Notes under the pieces: generated by a model
Databases searched by the model: none
The model's input: the letters and a program-made list of their open reading frames with translations, nothing else
Told to the model about the DNA's origin: nothing
In this document: positions 39,901 through 50,440 of the stretch, in pieces
Layout: each line of letters starts with the position of its first letter
How positions within the stretch are numbered: position 1 is the first letter of the stretch
Translations under genes and position numbers: made by a program
Assembly (NCBI RefSeq): GCF_048771995.1
Contig: NC_133027.1
Location: 6,196,001 to 6,260,000 of the forward strand
Source of the DNA: Taeniopygia guttata
Lineage: Eukaryota; Chordata; Aves; Passeriformes; Estrildidae
Reading direction: 5' to 3'
DNA length: 64,000 bases

Positions 39901-42900
39901 CTGCTCCCTCACAGGTAACAGGTGGGCTCTGCTCACCTAAGCCAGGTTATTTCTGCTTTATACCAGGAAAATGCACAAGACAAGGTCAGAACTTTTTTGA
40001 AACATTTCGCTAAAAGCCTGCTTCACCTGAGGGCACACCATCAAGAAAAACCGGGCACCATCCTCCAGGGGAAATGTCTCTCATGGCTGACACTGCAGCA
40101 AGATAAATGTCTGTAGTGGGTACACCACAATCATCATCTCTGCCCTTTTACCTCAGGAAGCACTCAGGCATCTGAGAAGCGTATTCAAAGTCCTCATCGT
40201 ACTTCTGAAAATGCTCTTCAAACTCCTTGATTTCACTCGGACTGGTTGGGCAGATGCCCTTCCCAAACAGGGTGTTCACCACTGCTGGATACATGACATG
40301 CCTGCAAGGACAAGATTCCCAAGACTTAGGGGCCACAAGGGAGCTGTTGCAGCAGTTTTAGACCAGGATGCAGCACGCTGGATTGCCAGCCCTGGAAGCT
40401 GTGGGACTCAAGAGTCACACCAGTATGGAAGGGCTGGCACAAGGCTCACACCTCAGCCACACACTTATTTCAGATTTTAAACAGAGGCAGGAGATACACA
40501 GACCTCAGGCTGGTCTTCTACACATGGCTGAACTTCACCAGCTAGGGTTTGGTCACTTGAGTGGGAGCAGAAAGGCTCTGGCCACCGAGGTCCCCTTCTC
40601 CCCATTAACCACCCCTCTCATTTCAGTTTGACCCACATGAATCTTCTGGGCATTGCAGAAACCCCCCTGGACCAAACATCCTGAAACATCCCTCCTCTGG
40701 CTGCAGCTTTCCTGGGCAGATAATGCTTTTTTGGTTTCTTTTCATCTCACTCTTTCATGCTTTCTCCTCTGTTATCCTGCAAACTCTGAGCTCCTTTGCT
40801 GTGTCTTGTGCAGCCTTTGCTGTGTCCCAGATGCTGTTAAGTGAGAATTTTAAGGAATAGCGCTCACTTTTCTGATTTTCTGATAATTAGGAAGAGGGGG
40901 CCATCTGGTGGCTCTATGGATTTCATTTTGAGGCAGCTAAATAACAATTATGCAGAATGTTGCATTCCAATAGTTCTACTTTGCATTGTTTAGCAAAGCA
41001 GAACCAATCACCCCCTACCAGATTTCAAAGCCCCTCTCCCCCATGTTTTTCCCCAGGTAATCCAAACTGCAGTAACTGCAGTGAGAGACGCCAAGTGATT
41101 TAACTGCACTAAGAGCTCTATCTTACTGTATTATGTAGGGAAAGGCAGTAAAATAAAATCTGAATGTGAGATGTTAGACACAGGTCCAAACCAAAGACAG
41201 TATCTGTCTCCATCCCTGGGAGTCTTCCAGGCCAGGTTGGATGGGGCTCTGAGTGACCTGCTCTAGTGGAAGGTGCCCAAGGCAGGGGGATGGAATAAGA
41301 GGATCTTAAAGGTACCTTCCAACTCAAATCATTCTGTGATTCCATTAGTTCAACTTCTAATATAGATGGACAGACACAATATAGGTGTTGCACCAGATAA
41401 TCATAAAAAAGAAGGAGTTAAAAGTTTTGTTGCTGTCACATACTTTTTTTTTTTTTTAACATGAAGTTCTGGTAGCTAAGTCAGTTGCAGAGGGTCTTAG
41501 TTAAGCTTCAGGATAAGCTTGGTTCAAACATGAAAATTTCTCAAACTGCAGAAGATTAAGCATTTTGTCTAAGTTCTTTATCAACATGTGAAGCTTTTAT
41601 CCCATCTTTTGGGAAACACGGTTTGTTGGAACATGGTGTTTTTTATTTTTTCTTCCACACAGGCAATTCAAATCCTTCTCCTAAATGGGAAAAACACCCC
41701 TACATGAAACCCTGTCCACTCTGTGAGCCACCTGAAACCATGAAGCTGAGATCAGCATCCTGACAAAACCTTTGTAAGACTTTTGAGCTCCAGCTGCTTT
41801 ACAGAGACATGTCCCTTCCACATAGGAGATCCCTGAGTCAGAAATGTGCTGCAAAACTCCCTTACCTTACCAGGTCATTGAGGTCACCCGTGCCCTCCGT
41901 GCCCAGGTGAGCCATGTGCTCGTGGAGCTCCTTACACAAAGTGCCTGAGAACATGTGCACATTACTGGGACTCATTTTCCCCTTCATCATGCTGTAGAGG
42001 ATACCATGGTTCTGATAAAATGCTTCTGCGGGAACAGAGACTAAATACAAAATGAAACAGAAACATTTTGGAAAGTAGATTTTTCACTGAAAGATAGAGT
42101 GAACATTTTTACACATAAATTTTGACTCTAATTTAAATGCTTTAACCTTAATTTTCCTAAAGTAAAATTCCCTGGAAGCTTCCTTGTAACCATTTAAAGA
42201 TTCTGGTAATGAGTCTGTTTCTCCCAGTCCGTGTAACATCTTCCTGCCTCCTGACGCTTCAGTGCCAGAACCAACAATCCAGAGATTTCCCCCCAGTGGG
42301 ATGTACAGAGATGTGCAGGCACGCCACAAAACTGAATGAAATGAAAAAAACCCAGTTTGTGTCTCCATGCTATAGCAGTACATCCTCATAAACACCCCAT
42401 CATTTTCTAATGACTGTTGTACTACTGTGTAGCAACTAATTATTGCTGCAAGCTGATTTTCCACGAAGTGATAGGATTACCTAAGATTGCTCTTAACAAG
42501 GTACAAGCAGGAAGGGTATCCAGCCACAGCAAAGGACCTGATCTCAAACTGGGGTTGCTGTATGGTAAAAGGAATAACATTCCCTGGATCAAAACCTGTT
42601 TCCTTGAGACTGAATCCAAATCCTTCAGCTGGTTTACAGTACTGAGCCACCATGGAGAAATTGAATTTCACCATTTCATAGCACAGTCATGGACTAAAAT
42701 AAGCATTTAAGGCATGATCAAAAAGCCAACAGGCTTTTGGTTGGGATTTAATGTTCCTGGGTAACTGATTTGGTTTCCTTTAAAAAAGAGAAAGGTCTGA
42801 GTTACCTGCATTCTTGACAGCTTGTTGTACTGCCTGTTCAAAATTTAAGTCTTCAGATTTGAAAAATGCTTCAGTTCCTTCTTCCTCGGTCACAAAAGTG

Positions 42901-45900
42901 AACCGTTTTCCCAGAGCAAATATTGTGAACACAGGTCCATGCTGGAACAAAGATTTCCTGTCAGTACACTGTTAACACACTTTGCAGGAGCCCCAGCATG
43001 ACTTCAGTGCTGCTGAGAGGTGAGGAGGGAGGACCTGGTCATTCCTGCTCTCTGCACACCTTGCCTCAGAACTGCACAAAGATGAACATGAATCAGACCA
43101 AAATTTGCAGACTTATGACCAGAATGGAATGTGGTATGTGCCTGACCTCTTGCAGAGTAGAAGAGATTTCTTCTCTTAAATTAACACTTAATATTTGAAT
43201 TACATTGCAGCCCAAACAATACAACCTACGTGGATTTAGAGAACTCAAGGGACGTATTATCTACTGCATCCTTTGGCTGACACAGCAAAGTACCAATACT
43301 GTAAAAGTCCATAATCCTACTATTTCAGTCTACATTGTTTTAGCAAAAAAGTCCACCCTCTTGCATATTTTTAATATTTAAGTTTTCTTTCCTCTTTCCC
43401 CTTCTCTTCCCTTCTCCTGTTCTGCCCTTTCTCCTAATACCAATGATTTCTTTCTCATAGAGATTAATATTAAAATAACTAACAACCTTAGAGCAGAACA
43501 GATTGGCTGACATTCAGGAAAGGTTTTTGATACCATAAATCATTACTTCATCTTCCCTTAATCTAATACCCTAGAGCCTTCTTGAAACTTCCAGCAACAG
43601 GAATTAAATTCTGAGTTCCTATATTGTTAAAACAATTCCTGATATTTGTAAATACTCTAAACTAGAAAACAAATGTGATATATCTACTGTCTTTTTACTG
43701 CCTATTTTAGGCATAAAAAGATCATTCTACCTTGCTCACAGTGTTTATGCCATTGACTTTAACCATTGCTTTTGTTGTTGGTGTCTGTAGTGTAAATCCT
43801 GCTTCATCAAAAGCTCTTTGAAGCCAAGGAAAAGATTCCTCCTGGCATCAGTTGAATTTTGATTGTGTCCTTCAACTGCAAATTATTACAGAAAGAGTGA
43901 CAGTTCAAACCCTCTGGGTGATAATAAATAAAATATTGTTTTAATAACGAGTGTTCAAGGCCAGGTTGGACGAGGCTTTGAGCACCTGTCTACTGGAATT
44001 TGTCCCTGCCCATGGTAGGAGGTGGAACAGGATGGAACAAGCTTTAAGGTCCCTTCCAACACAGACCAATCTGTGATTCTATGACTCCATAATAGCTAAA
44101 TTTCTAATACTGCTTTTTGATGTCCACATCCTCATCATCAGTCTGGGTAAAATCAGTGAATTTGTACCGTGCTTAAAAATTAGATTTTTAAAATTTTAAA
44201 TTTACATTAAAATGTACTTAAACTAATTTTAAAATAAAACTAAATTTGAACTAATAGCACTCTGCAATAACACTTAATTATCCAATTAAGGTTGCACTCA
44301 AAGATTGGAACACTTTCTTTTAGGTGATTACATGTGAGCAAGATGTCTGAGCTCCCGTAATAGACAACAGAAATCAAGTCCATGCAGTCAGGGGATCCTA
44401 AAAACCAATTCACCAAACCATCTCCTGCACTCCTGTTTTTGGAGGAGCTAAGCTGCCCTTGGACTCCACTGACAGCACTGACTATTTGTCCAGTGACCAT
44501 CTTGGTAACCTGAAACACCCACATCAATAATCTGGACTTGGATCTCATCCATCTTCCTTCAATCTATTTAGAATCATTAAAATTAGACCAATACTTAACA
44601 AAACTGAAATAAGAAAACTCCATAGATGACCTCTTCCACAATAAGTCAGCCTCGTGGAGTAACGCCATCATGGCAGATATTAAACACAAATCTTTCAGAA
44701 AGCAGAATTTTGTGTACGAATAGATATAACATTTGATAAATTCAATGCAAAATTAAACTATTAAGAAAGGTTTGAGAATCAAACTAATAAAGGCAATCTG
44801 CCTCCCCAACAATAGAGACTTTTCCAAGCATGCCAGATGCGGGAAGTCTCCCAGTGTGCTGCTGAGCCTGATAAACACTCAAGGTGTAAGGAAACAGTGG
44901 GGAAGGAATCTGAGTCAGGAATTACATCAGGGTAAGACAAGTGCCACCTTGGAGCCTTTCACTGAGAGTGGGGGACTGAGACTTTGTTTTGAAGGAAGTA
45001 TTGAGCAGAATAGACTTAAACAAGTTCTACGTAAAACAGTGACAAATAGTTTAATTCAGAATTCTTGAGGAATTAAAATAAGAAGTTGCAGAAGTTCCTA
45101 CTGTGATCTGTTAAATCATCCTCAGCAAGAGGAGGATGGACAGGCAAACATGGTGCCAGAAGGATCTGGGAAGCCTCAGAGTAATTTTGGTACTCAAAAA
45201 ATTGCAGTAAGCATTATTAAAGATTGGAATTAGCAGTAGATAAATAGGATGTACTGAAAAAGAGCCCAGTACAGCTTGAAGGGAGAGGCGAGGTTGTGTG
45301 GTGTTAGAAGTATCTTCTAATTCTTTGGAAGAACTAGAAGTATACTCATGGCCTGGAATCATTTGAGAGTCTAAAAAATGAGAATACCTAGAAATGTCAC
45401 AGAAGAAGACTTAGAATAATGACACTCTGAAATGACTCCAAAATCTATTATGCAAGTGCTAATAAATGGCTTCAAACTGTAAGTAAGTAGGTTTGCATTG
45501 GATATTTAGGAGAAATTCTCTATTGTGAGGGTGGTGAAGCCCTAGCACAGGTTGCCCAAAGACGTTGCAGATGCCCTGAAATTGTTGAAGAGCAGGTTGG
45601 ATGGGGCTCTGAGCAACCTGGGATAGTGGAAGGTGTCCCTGTCATGGCAGAGGGGTTGGAATGAGATGATCTTTAGGGTTCCTTCCAACCCAAACCATTC
45701 TATGATAATTAATCTGGAGCTCTTATCTTGCTAGGAGAAAAGAGGAAAGAGGACAAGAAACATCTAAACCCATCCTGTGCCTGCATCTTCAGTTTAATTC
45801 GTTTCTGCCCATTCCATCTCAGCAGGATATTCTGAGCTAGTCAAAGTCAAAGGGATGCACAACATGCATGAATATTTCAATAAAAGGAGATTAAGTGGAC

Positions 45901-48900
45901 TTAGATCTCAGGAAAAGAGGAAAAGAGAATCATTATTCTCAGTTTCTCATAATGTAAAAGGTAATGGGCTTGAGATTAGGAGCTAGATGGTTTTAAACCA
46001 GACAGAATACTTTATTCATATGGACTATGATGAAATTGTGTATTCACGGCTGTGCATTGCACAATGAATATCTAATACACATATTATATACATAGGGTAA
46101 CAGAAGAGATTAGGTCAAACCATCTGGATGTAAATTCCAGCCTAGCAAATCCCTAAACCAGGAGCTGAGAAGAAAAAAGCAGGAGGCTACATACTCTCAC
46201 CTGGGTGTGCCCCTTACACCCTGTTACTGAGCATCACCTACTGGCTGCTGTCCCAGACAGACACCTGAATAACCAGACTGTTCATCTGTCAAAATGTGTA
46301 ATTACATTGATGTTACACTGCAATAAAATCAACTCCTGGAACGAGCTGTTCCAGGGGCAGTTCTACACTTGTGTTATAGGAAGGTCAACGGGGTGCTAAG
46401 GCTCTGCTGCCAGCATTGCACCCAGGTTACTGCTCTGAAACAGCTTTTAAGGACACTTCATAACATAGAAAGATATGGAAAGGAAAAAAAAAAAATCTTT
46501 TAAGATTTACTGCTTTCACTCGCGAAAGCTGATTTTTTTTCCAAAGATTGGGAAACACTTCAGTGCCAGGGTGAAAGGCAGATTCAAGCCTAAAGAAAGT
46601 AACACTCCAGAGGAAAAAAAAAAAAAACAAAAAACTTCAGAAGGATGTTCTCCAAAATCCCAAAGGAAATCAGAGAAATATTCATATTCCCCAGGGGCAC
46701 TGACAGGGAGCAGCCATGCTCAGCTGAGACAGCTGCATTGCTCCAAGAGCTCTGCTGGGAGCTGGGAGCACTGGGTGGGTTTCCTCTCCCTTGGGTGTGC
46801 ACACACACAGGGTCAATGCCCTGTCCCCTCTCTAACTCAGGGACTGCAGCATTTTGCTCTTCTATACCTGGGGCCAGTCACAGACCCTCAGTGACTCAGC
46901 TGCGGGCACTGGGTATGGAAATGCTCCACCAGAAGCCTTCTCCAGCCTGATCCCCTCCACGTGTCCCTGCAGTGTAACCCAGTGAGCCATCCCTCATCCA
47001 GCCACACACAGAAAGGCCAACAGTCCTGGGACACGGCACCTTGTCCTGGTTCAACACTCTCTCTGAGAGGGATATATGGATCCCACAGGTCCCTACAACA
47101 GTGCAGAACAATCTCCTGGGTTTAACTGAACTTTTCCTGTTTATTTAATTAGCAAATTGATGACAAGAACTTGAAATTCCTTACTACCTCTTACCATGTT
47201 TGCCAGGCAAACTGGGGAGCCACACCATTTGAGCCCCTCATTAAGCAGCTCACCCTGTATTTTATGTGGCATGGTGGTTCTGGTTATTCCCTGTCCATTC
47301 CAGACTGGTGCAAAACTTCTCTCACCAGGCAGCTTTAGGAGGAAGAGGTGGTATCTTTTATTAGACAGAGATTAAACATTTTATTAGAGCAGGGGAACTT
47401 TCTTTTCTTAGTCCCAGTGATGACACAAGGAGGAAAGGAGACAATTCTTCCAGCCCACGTGTTCTTCCGTGGGAGGAAAATAGAAGCAGCAAACTCCAAG
47501 CAAAGGGCAGGATGGAAGCTGTGGAACTTTACTGTGTTACCCAGGGCTTGAGAGAAAAAACAGTGAAGGACAGACACAAAAGGAATTAAGAAAGAAAGGA
47601 ATTAAGAAGGGAATTAAGAAAGTCATAAGTGTCACTTTGACTGTCTGAAGGATTAATCCAGGGGAGGAATTGCAAGAATCTCCCCTGAAGATAATGACCT
47701 TGCAGAGATGAGGAGGTTTCACACTGCCTAAAGGTGTTTCTGCACCTTTTATGAGGGCAGCTTGCTCATACTAAGGACACTTAACCTTGTTCTGGCAGTA
47801 TTAAGGAGCCTGGAATTACTGCTGATGTATTTTGCAAGCCCTGTAGTGCCTGTTAATGACCCCTTTGGCAGCAGCACGTGTTTTGTTTGGCTGTACTCTC
47901 CAACAGTGCCTACTCTTTTAAAGGGAGCAGGCAGGAAAAGACTTATTTTTCCTGGCCTCAGCACAGCAGCCAGTGTGGGAGGTGGGAAGGGAGGGAGACT
48001 TTCAGTGCCTGAGGAGGGTTTAAGGAGAGGAAGGGGACAACAAACAAGTGGCCTTCCTCAGAGGCAGGGCACTGTCAGGTGCTCGTGGTGCAGGCAGGTG
48101 GCCAGCCTGGGAGGGATGGAGACATCCCCCTTGGCCCAGGATGAGGTCCTGGGACCACAGAGAGAGGTCAGAAGGAGCTGCTAGAGTAGAAGTCAAAGGA
48201 AAGGCCCTACCAGCAAACACACAGTAAAGGGAGAGATGTAAGAAAGCCTTCTCTTCCTTCTTTGAGTTTTTAGCCGTTGAAAATGTTTCTTGTTCTAGTT
48301 TCTTTCCCAACAAAACCACAGGTTTCTAAAGTCCTTCAGATGTTTCTGGTGTGTGCAGATATGTGCAGATGCAGCTGCCACAGCATCAACCTGGAGCCTA
48401 GAGAGTCTCAAGGCAAATGAACACCAAAATTATTTAACCCAGAGCCAATGTGTGTGCATTTGCACAGATGAAAGATACAGGAAAGACACAGTAATATAAA
48501 ATTAAAACTGCCCTGTCAAGCACAGAGAAGTAAAGACACTCCAGACCATACCTCTGAGCTTACCCCATGATGCACTCAATGTGCTTTAATACAAGATTGA
48601 CAGCCCTTGTTGTTCTCAAAGATCAGATCTAATCCTCTGCTTTAACACTATGAGTTTATAACAAAATAAAAAGAAATATAAATATGAAATCTAGCAGTTC
48701 AAAATGAGAAAGCAAATTGTAAACATTCAGTATTTATTGATGTGGGGTTTTTTTTCAAATTTCAGGATATTACAGTAGTTTCACTTTTAGCTAGTTTTTG
48801 CAAATAGTGGGGCTGTGTAATCCTTCAACAGGGAACACTCAAGGCTGCTACATTGTCGTAGCAGGTGATATAATCCCTGAATGAAAGTGGGAAATGGGTT

Positions 48901-49619
48901 TATGTCAGTTATCATCAAATATCTAGAAATTAAGATTTTTATATTTTTCTGTTTGACAGACACAGAAAAAGAAGTTCAAGTCCAAGGGGTAAATCCTGAC
49001 CCCCATGTTTAGTTAAGATTATTAGGACAGAAAACTTTGTCTGCCAAGCACATCTGTGTGTTGCTTGAATGCTGAGGGACACCAGCTGGTGCTCAAAAAT
49101 CTCACCTAACTTTAGGCATGCAAATACGTAGTTTCCTGGTCCCAGCACTTGGCACAGAGCTTTCCACATTATCTGAAACCAAGCTTAACACACAGTCAGA
49201 CTGCAAAAGCACAACGGCAGAGGTCCAAACAGGATCACAGCACAGAGATCGTGCCTGGATCAGATCCACAACTCACGAACGCTGGTGGTACTAAGCCGAT
49301 TATTCACCATTTAAATGCTCCTGACCTTATAAAACGTGACAGGAAAGGCCAAAACTGAAGGCAGAAGTTTCTGGTTGCCTCTCCCCTTGCAGGCACCACG
49401 CTGAGCACACAGCACGAACAGGCAGGCCAGCACACGCATTACCTTGTTTCTGGCTTGCTCTATGAACTCCAGAGGAGCCTTCCCGAACTGAAACGCAGCT
49501 CCAAACCAAGGGATCCAGCTCCCGATACACGGAGGGGAGCTCGGGTTTCTCAGCTGCAACAAAAGAGCCTTGACGAGGAGGAGTCCCAGGAGCGCTGCCA
49601 AGAGCAGGGCCGGATCCAT
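27883..49619 (-). CDS. CYP39A1: CYP39A1, oxysterol 7-alpha-hydroxylase (12 coding exons, complete)
   Basis: ER membrane cytochrome P450 that 7-alpha-hydroxylates oxysterols, chiefly 24-hydroxycholesterol, on a side route to bile acids. The twelve exons give 467 codons including TGA, 466 residues, close to the ~469 of mammalian CYP39A1. Every exon has AG/GT borders and the phases agree throughout. Landmarks: N-terminal signal anchor (about residues 3-22), proline-rich hinge with PPCIGSWIPWFG, and an I-helix stretch LMLWAAQANAVP (266-277). ExxR is at E331-R334 (EAIR), FKPDRW spans the exon 9/10 junction, and the heme loop FGGGKHQCPG has Cys411. The I-helix has Asn274 where most P450s carry the acid/alcohol pair, as in the CYP7/CYP8 relatives. 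Introns range from about 0.7 to 6.5 kb, so the gene spans 22 kb. ATG context is strong (A at -3, G at +4). No disabling change was seen. Confidence 0.96.
28661..28748 (-). CDS. CYP39A1: CYP39A1 exon 11 (residues 414-443)
   Basis: Acceptor GTGCAG|GTGGT and donor GAG|GTAAGA, phase 2 in and 0 out. Encodes the L-helix WFAIMEIQLFVVLFLYKYEF then VLLDAVPKE, directly after the heme cysteine. Confidence 0.96.
28749..31586 (-). other. CYP39A1 intron 10
   Basis: A 2.8 kb intron between exons 10 and 11. I see no CR1 copy or conserved coding sequence; its open frames are short and unconserved in appearance. Confidence 0.6.
31587..31675 (-). CDS. CYP39A1: CYP39A1 exon 10 (residues 385-413, heme loop)
   Basis: Acceptor CCACAG|GATCG and donor GAAG|GTCAGT, phase 0 in and 2 out. 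Encodes DRWKEANLEKNAFLDSFVAF then GGGKHQCPG. Cys411 is the heme thiolate ligand and the FxxGxxxCxG signature is intact. Confidence 0.96.
32984..33309 (-). mobile_element. CR1 LINE 3' end in CYP39A1 intron 9
   Basis: Antisense on plus: AATCACAGAATTGGTTAGGT, AAAGACCTCTAAGATCATCA, CCTGGGCAGCCTGTTCCAAT, and TTTTTCCTAATATCAAATCT, then GGCTGGTTCCTCTCATCCTA. It belongs to the CR1 type with the ...CAACACTCCCAATCCACCAC segment and lies in the same orientation as the gene. Confidence 0.9.
33525..33620 (-). CDS. CYP39A1: CYP39A1 exon 9 (residues 353-384)
   Basis: Acceptor TTTCAG|AATTT and donor CCT|GTAAGT, phase 0 on both sides. Encodes NFTIPAGDMLMLSPYWLHRN then PKYFPDPEIFKP, the beta-2 region and the start of the FxPxRW motif. 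Confidence 0.96.
34438..34571 (-). CDS. CYP39A1: CYP39A1 exon 8 (residues 308-352, K-helix)
   Basis: Acceptor TAACAG|GTAAAG and donor AAG|GTGAGG, phase 1 in and 0 out. Encodes FIKWCTLEAIRLRSPGAITK, with the invariant ExxR (E331, R334) of P450s. Confidence 0.96.
35355..35428. repeat. 54-bp tandem duplication around an A-run
   Basis: The same 20 bp (AAACACATACTGTTATTTTC) occurs at 35355-35374 and 35409-35428, a 54-bp period. Between them lies an A-run of about 16 followed by CAAAACAAAAC. It lies in CYP39A1 intron 7. Slippage or a templated insertion would explain it. Confidence 0.85.
35643..35733 (-). CDS. CYP39A1: CYP39A1 exon 7 (residues 278-307)
   Basis: Acceptor TTTAG|GTTGC and donor GCAG|GTAATA, phase 0 in and 1 out. 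Encodes VAFWTLAFILSNPAIYTKVM then EDLASVFGKA, the I-helix end and the J-helix. Confidence 0.95.
37610..37708 (-). CDS. CYP39A1: CYP39A1 exon 6 (residues 245-277, I-helix)
   Basis: Acceptor TTAACAG|ACAC and donor CCC|GTAAGT, phase 0 on both sides. Encodes TLLQHLLDSLQGKHLAPNYG then LLMLWAAQANAVP. This is the first half of the I-helix over the heme. Confidence 0.95.
39188..39281 (-). CDS. CYP39A1: CYP39A1 exon 5 (residues 213-244)
   Basis: Acceptor TTTACAG|GAAC and donor CCAAG|GTAAAC, phase 2 in and 0 out. Encodes NWSKSKKWLLKLFEKVVLDA and ERTNPSETASK. The opening matches the NWSKSKKW block of the family. Confidence 0.95.
40152..40301 (-). CDS. CYP39A1: CYP39A1 exon 4 (residues 163-212)
   Basis: Acceptor TTGCAG|GCATG and donor CTGAG|GTAAAA, phase 2 in and out. 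Encodes HVMYPAVVNTLFGKG and the FEEHFQKYDEDFEYASQMPE block characteristic of CYP39A1. Confidence 0.96.
41207..41347 (+). mobile_element. CR1 LINE 3' tail in CYP39A1 intron 3
   Basis: Sense on plus: CAGGCCAGGTTGGATGGGGC, CTCTAGTGGAAGGTGCCCAA, and TAAAGGTACCTTCCAACTCA, ending TTCTGTGATTCCATTA. A short copy in antisense orientation to the gene. Confidence 0.9.
41866..42040 (-). CDS. CYP39A1: CYP39A1 exon 3 (residues 105-162)
   Basis: Acceptor TTTAG|TCTC, phase 1 in and 2 out. Encodes SVPAEAFYQNHGILYSMMKG followed by the conserved KELHEH...LGTEGTGDLNDLV segment. Two donors lie 5 nt apart (CTG|GTAAG|GTAAGG); only the downstream one keeps the frame into exon 4. Confidence 0.95.
42806..42941 (-). 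CDS. CYP39A1: CYP39A1 exon 2 (residues 60-104)
   Basis: Acceptor TTCCAG|CATGG and donor GCAG|GTAAC, phase 0 in and phase 1 out. Encodes HGPVFTIFALGKRFTFVTEE then GTEAFF, the beta-1 region of the P450 fold conserved in CYP39A1. Confidence 0.95.
43951..44090 (+). mobile_element. CR1 LINE 3' tail
   Basis: Sense on plus: GTGTTCAAGGCCAGGTTGGA, TTGTCCCTGCCCATGGTAGG, TTTAAGGTCCCTTCCAACAC, and the tail TGTGATTCTATGACTCCAT. Lies in CYP39A1 intron 1. Confidence 0.9.
45490..45706 (+). mobile_element. CR1 LINE 3' end
   Basis: Sense on plus: GCATTGGATATTTAGGAGAA, TTGTGAGGGTGGTGAAGCCC, GCACAGGTTGCCCAAAGACG, and TGGAAGGTGTCCCTGTCATG, ending TTCCAACCCAAACCATTCTA then TGATA. Lies in CYP39A1 intron 1. Confidence 0.92.
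49443..49619 (-). CDS. CYP39A1: CYP39A1 exon 1 (residues 1-59)
   Basis: ATG at 49619-49617 in strong context (CAACATGG). Encodes MDPALLLAALLGLLLVKALL (membrane anchor), the PPCIGSWIPWFG hinge and FGKAPLEFIEQARNK. Donor AAG|GTAATG, phase 0. The same frame is open upstream, but only with non-ATG starts. Confidence 0.95.
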
Positions 49620-49780
49620 GTTGCCGCTCCGGGGCAGGCCCGGCCCGGCCCGGCCCGGCCGCTGCTCCGCCCGCCGCAGCCCCGGCCCGGCCGCGCTCCG
49701 AGCTCCGAGCCCGGCGGGGGGAGCGCCCCGAGCGGCCCTGCCCGCCCGCCCTGCCGCGGGGACACGCTGAAAGCACCGAG
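49480..49780. promoter_or_regulatory. CpG-rich promoter of CYP39A1
   Basis: A compact GC/CpG-rich block, richest at 49630-49770 with repeated GGCCCGGCC, overlaps and lies upstream of exon 1. The flanks are AT-richer. No clear TATA box was seen. The transcription start is probably between about 49640 and 49800. The opposite-strand open frames are composition artefacts. Confidence 0.7.
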
Positions 49781-49867
49781 CAGCACAGGGCACGAGCCTT
49801 GTTCTGCAAAACAGAGCCAGTTCTGCCCTGGTCTGGGGTGAGGATGAAATGAGCAGGGTCTATACCT

Positions 49868-50440
49868 TTATCAAGAGTCAGCTCTTTATTAAAAAGTCAG
49901 CTCGGCAGGGGGCTCAACAAGGAGCTCGCCCACGCTGTTGTAGCTTCTCCGGTAGCCGAAGGGTGAGCAGGCATGCAGAGTCTGTCCCTGGAGTCCCCGT
50001 GGCACGCTGGTAGCTGACAGTCCGTATCTGAAGTCCCAGCAGACCGTCCTTTCTCCTTTCCTCCTGGCACACTGGTGGCCGCAGGATGAGGGGATGTGCA
50101 GAGCCTGCTGCCGCAGTCCAGCAGCAGCTATCCCTCTCCTTCCCTCCTGGTAACACCAAGAAGTGTGGGCCTGCTTTGCTCCTGCTTCCCACAGCCCAGT
50201 CCAGTCTGGTCCTCTGTAGGTTATGGTGACAGGTCAAACACAGACTAGGGATGGGGTTCCCTTTTCCCCAACGAGCACACCCATCCAGCCCCCTCCACTG
50301 TGCCCATCTCTTCCATTTAGGGATGTTTTTCTTCCCCAAAACCCCCTCCCATGATTCTACTGGATTATTTTGCATCCCAGTCCTAGAATGGTAGTGAGGG
50401 TGGGGGGAGGTAGGTGATTCCCAGGAACAATTAGCTAATT
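49868..50440 (-). mobile_element. LTR-like block directly upstream of the CYP39A1 promoter
   Basis: Read on minus, the block begins around TGTTAATTAGCTAATTGTTC and contains a long GC-moderate region. It ends with an AATAAA hexamer (49885-49890) followed by GAGCTGACTCTTGATAAAGG. The layout resembles avian endogenous-retrovirus LTRs. I did not find a convincing target-site duplication, so the ends are approximate. It could instead be the 3' end of an unannotated non-coding transcript. No retroviral coding sequence accompanies it. Confidence 0.4.

Larger units (their letters stand above)
42942..49442 (-). other. CYP39A1 intron 1 (6.5 kb)
   Basis: The largest intron of the gene. It contains two CR1 3' copies (43951-44090 and 45490-45706) and A-rich runs near 46484 and 46614. 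It also holds an unrecognised exon-like stretch at 43731-43875, described in the findings. No other coding sequence is recognised. Confidence 0.6.

Noticed and set aside
49311-49793. CYP39A1 N-terminal extension upstream of the chosen Met
   Set aside because: The frame is open but starts with GTG and no ATG; the Met at 49619 has strong context and fits the family length.
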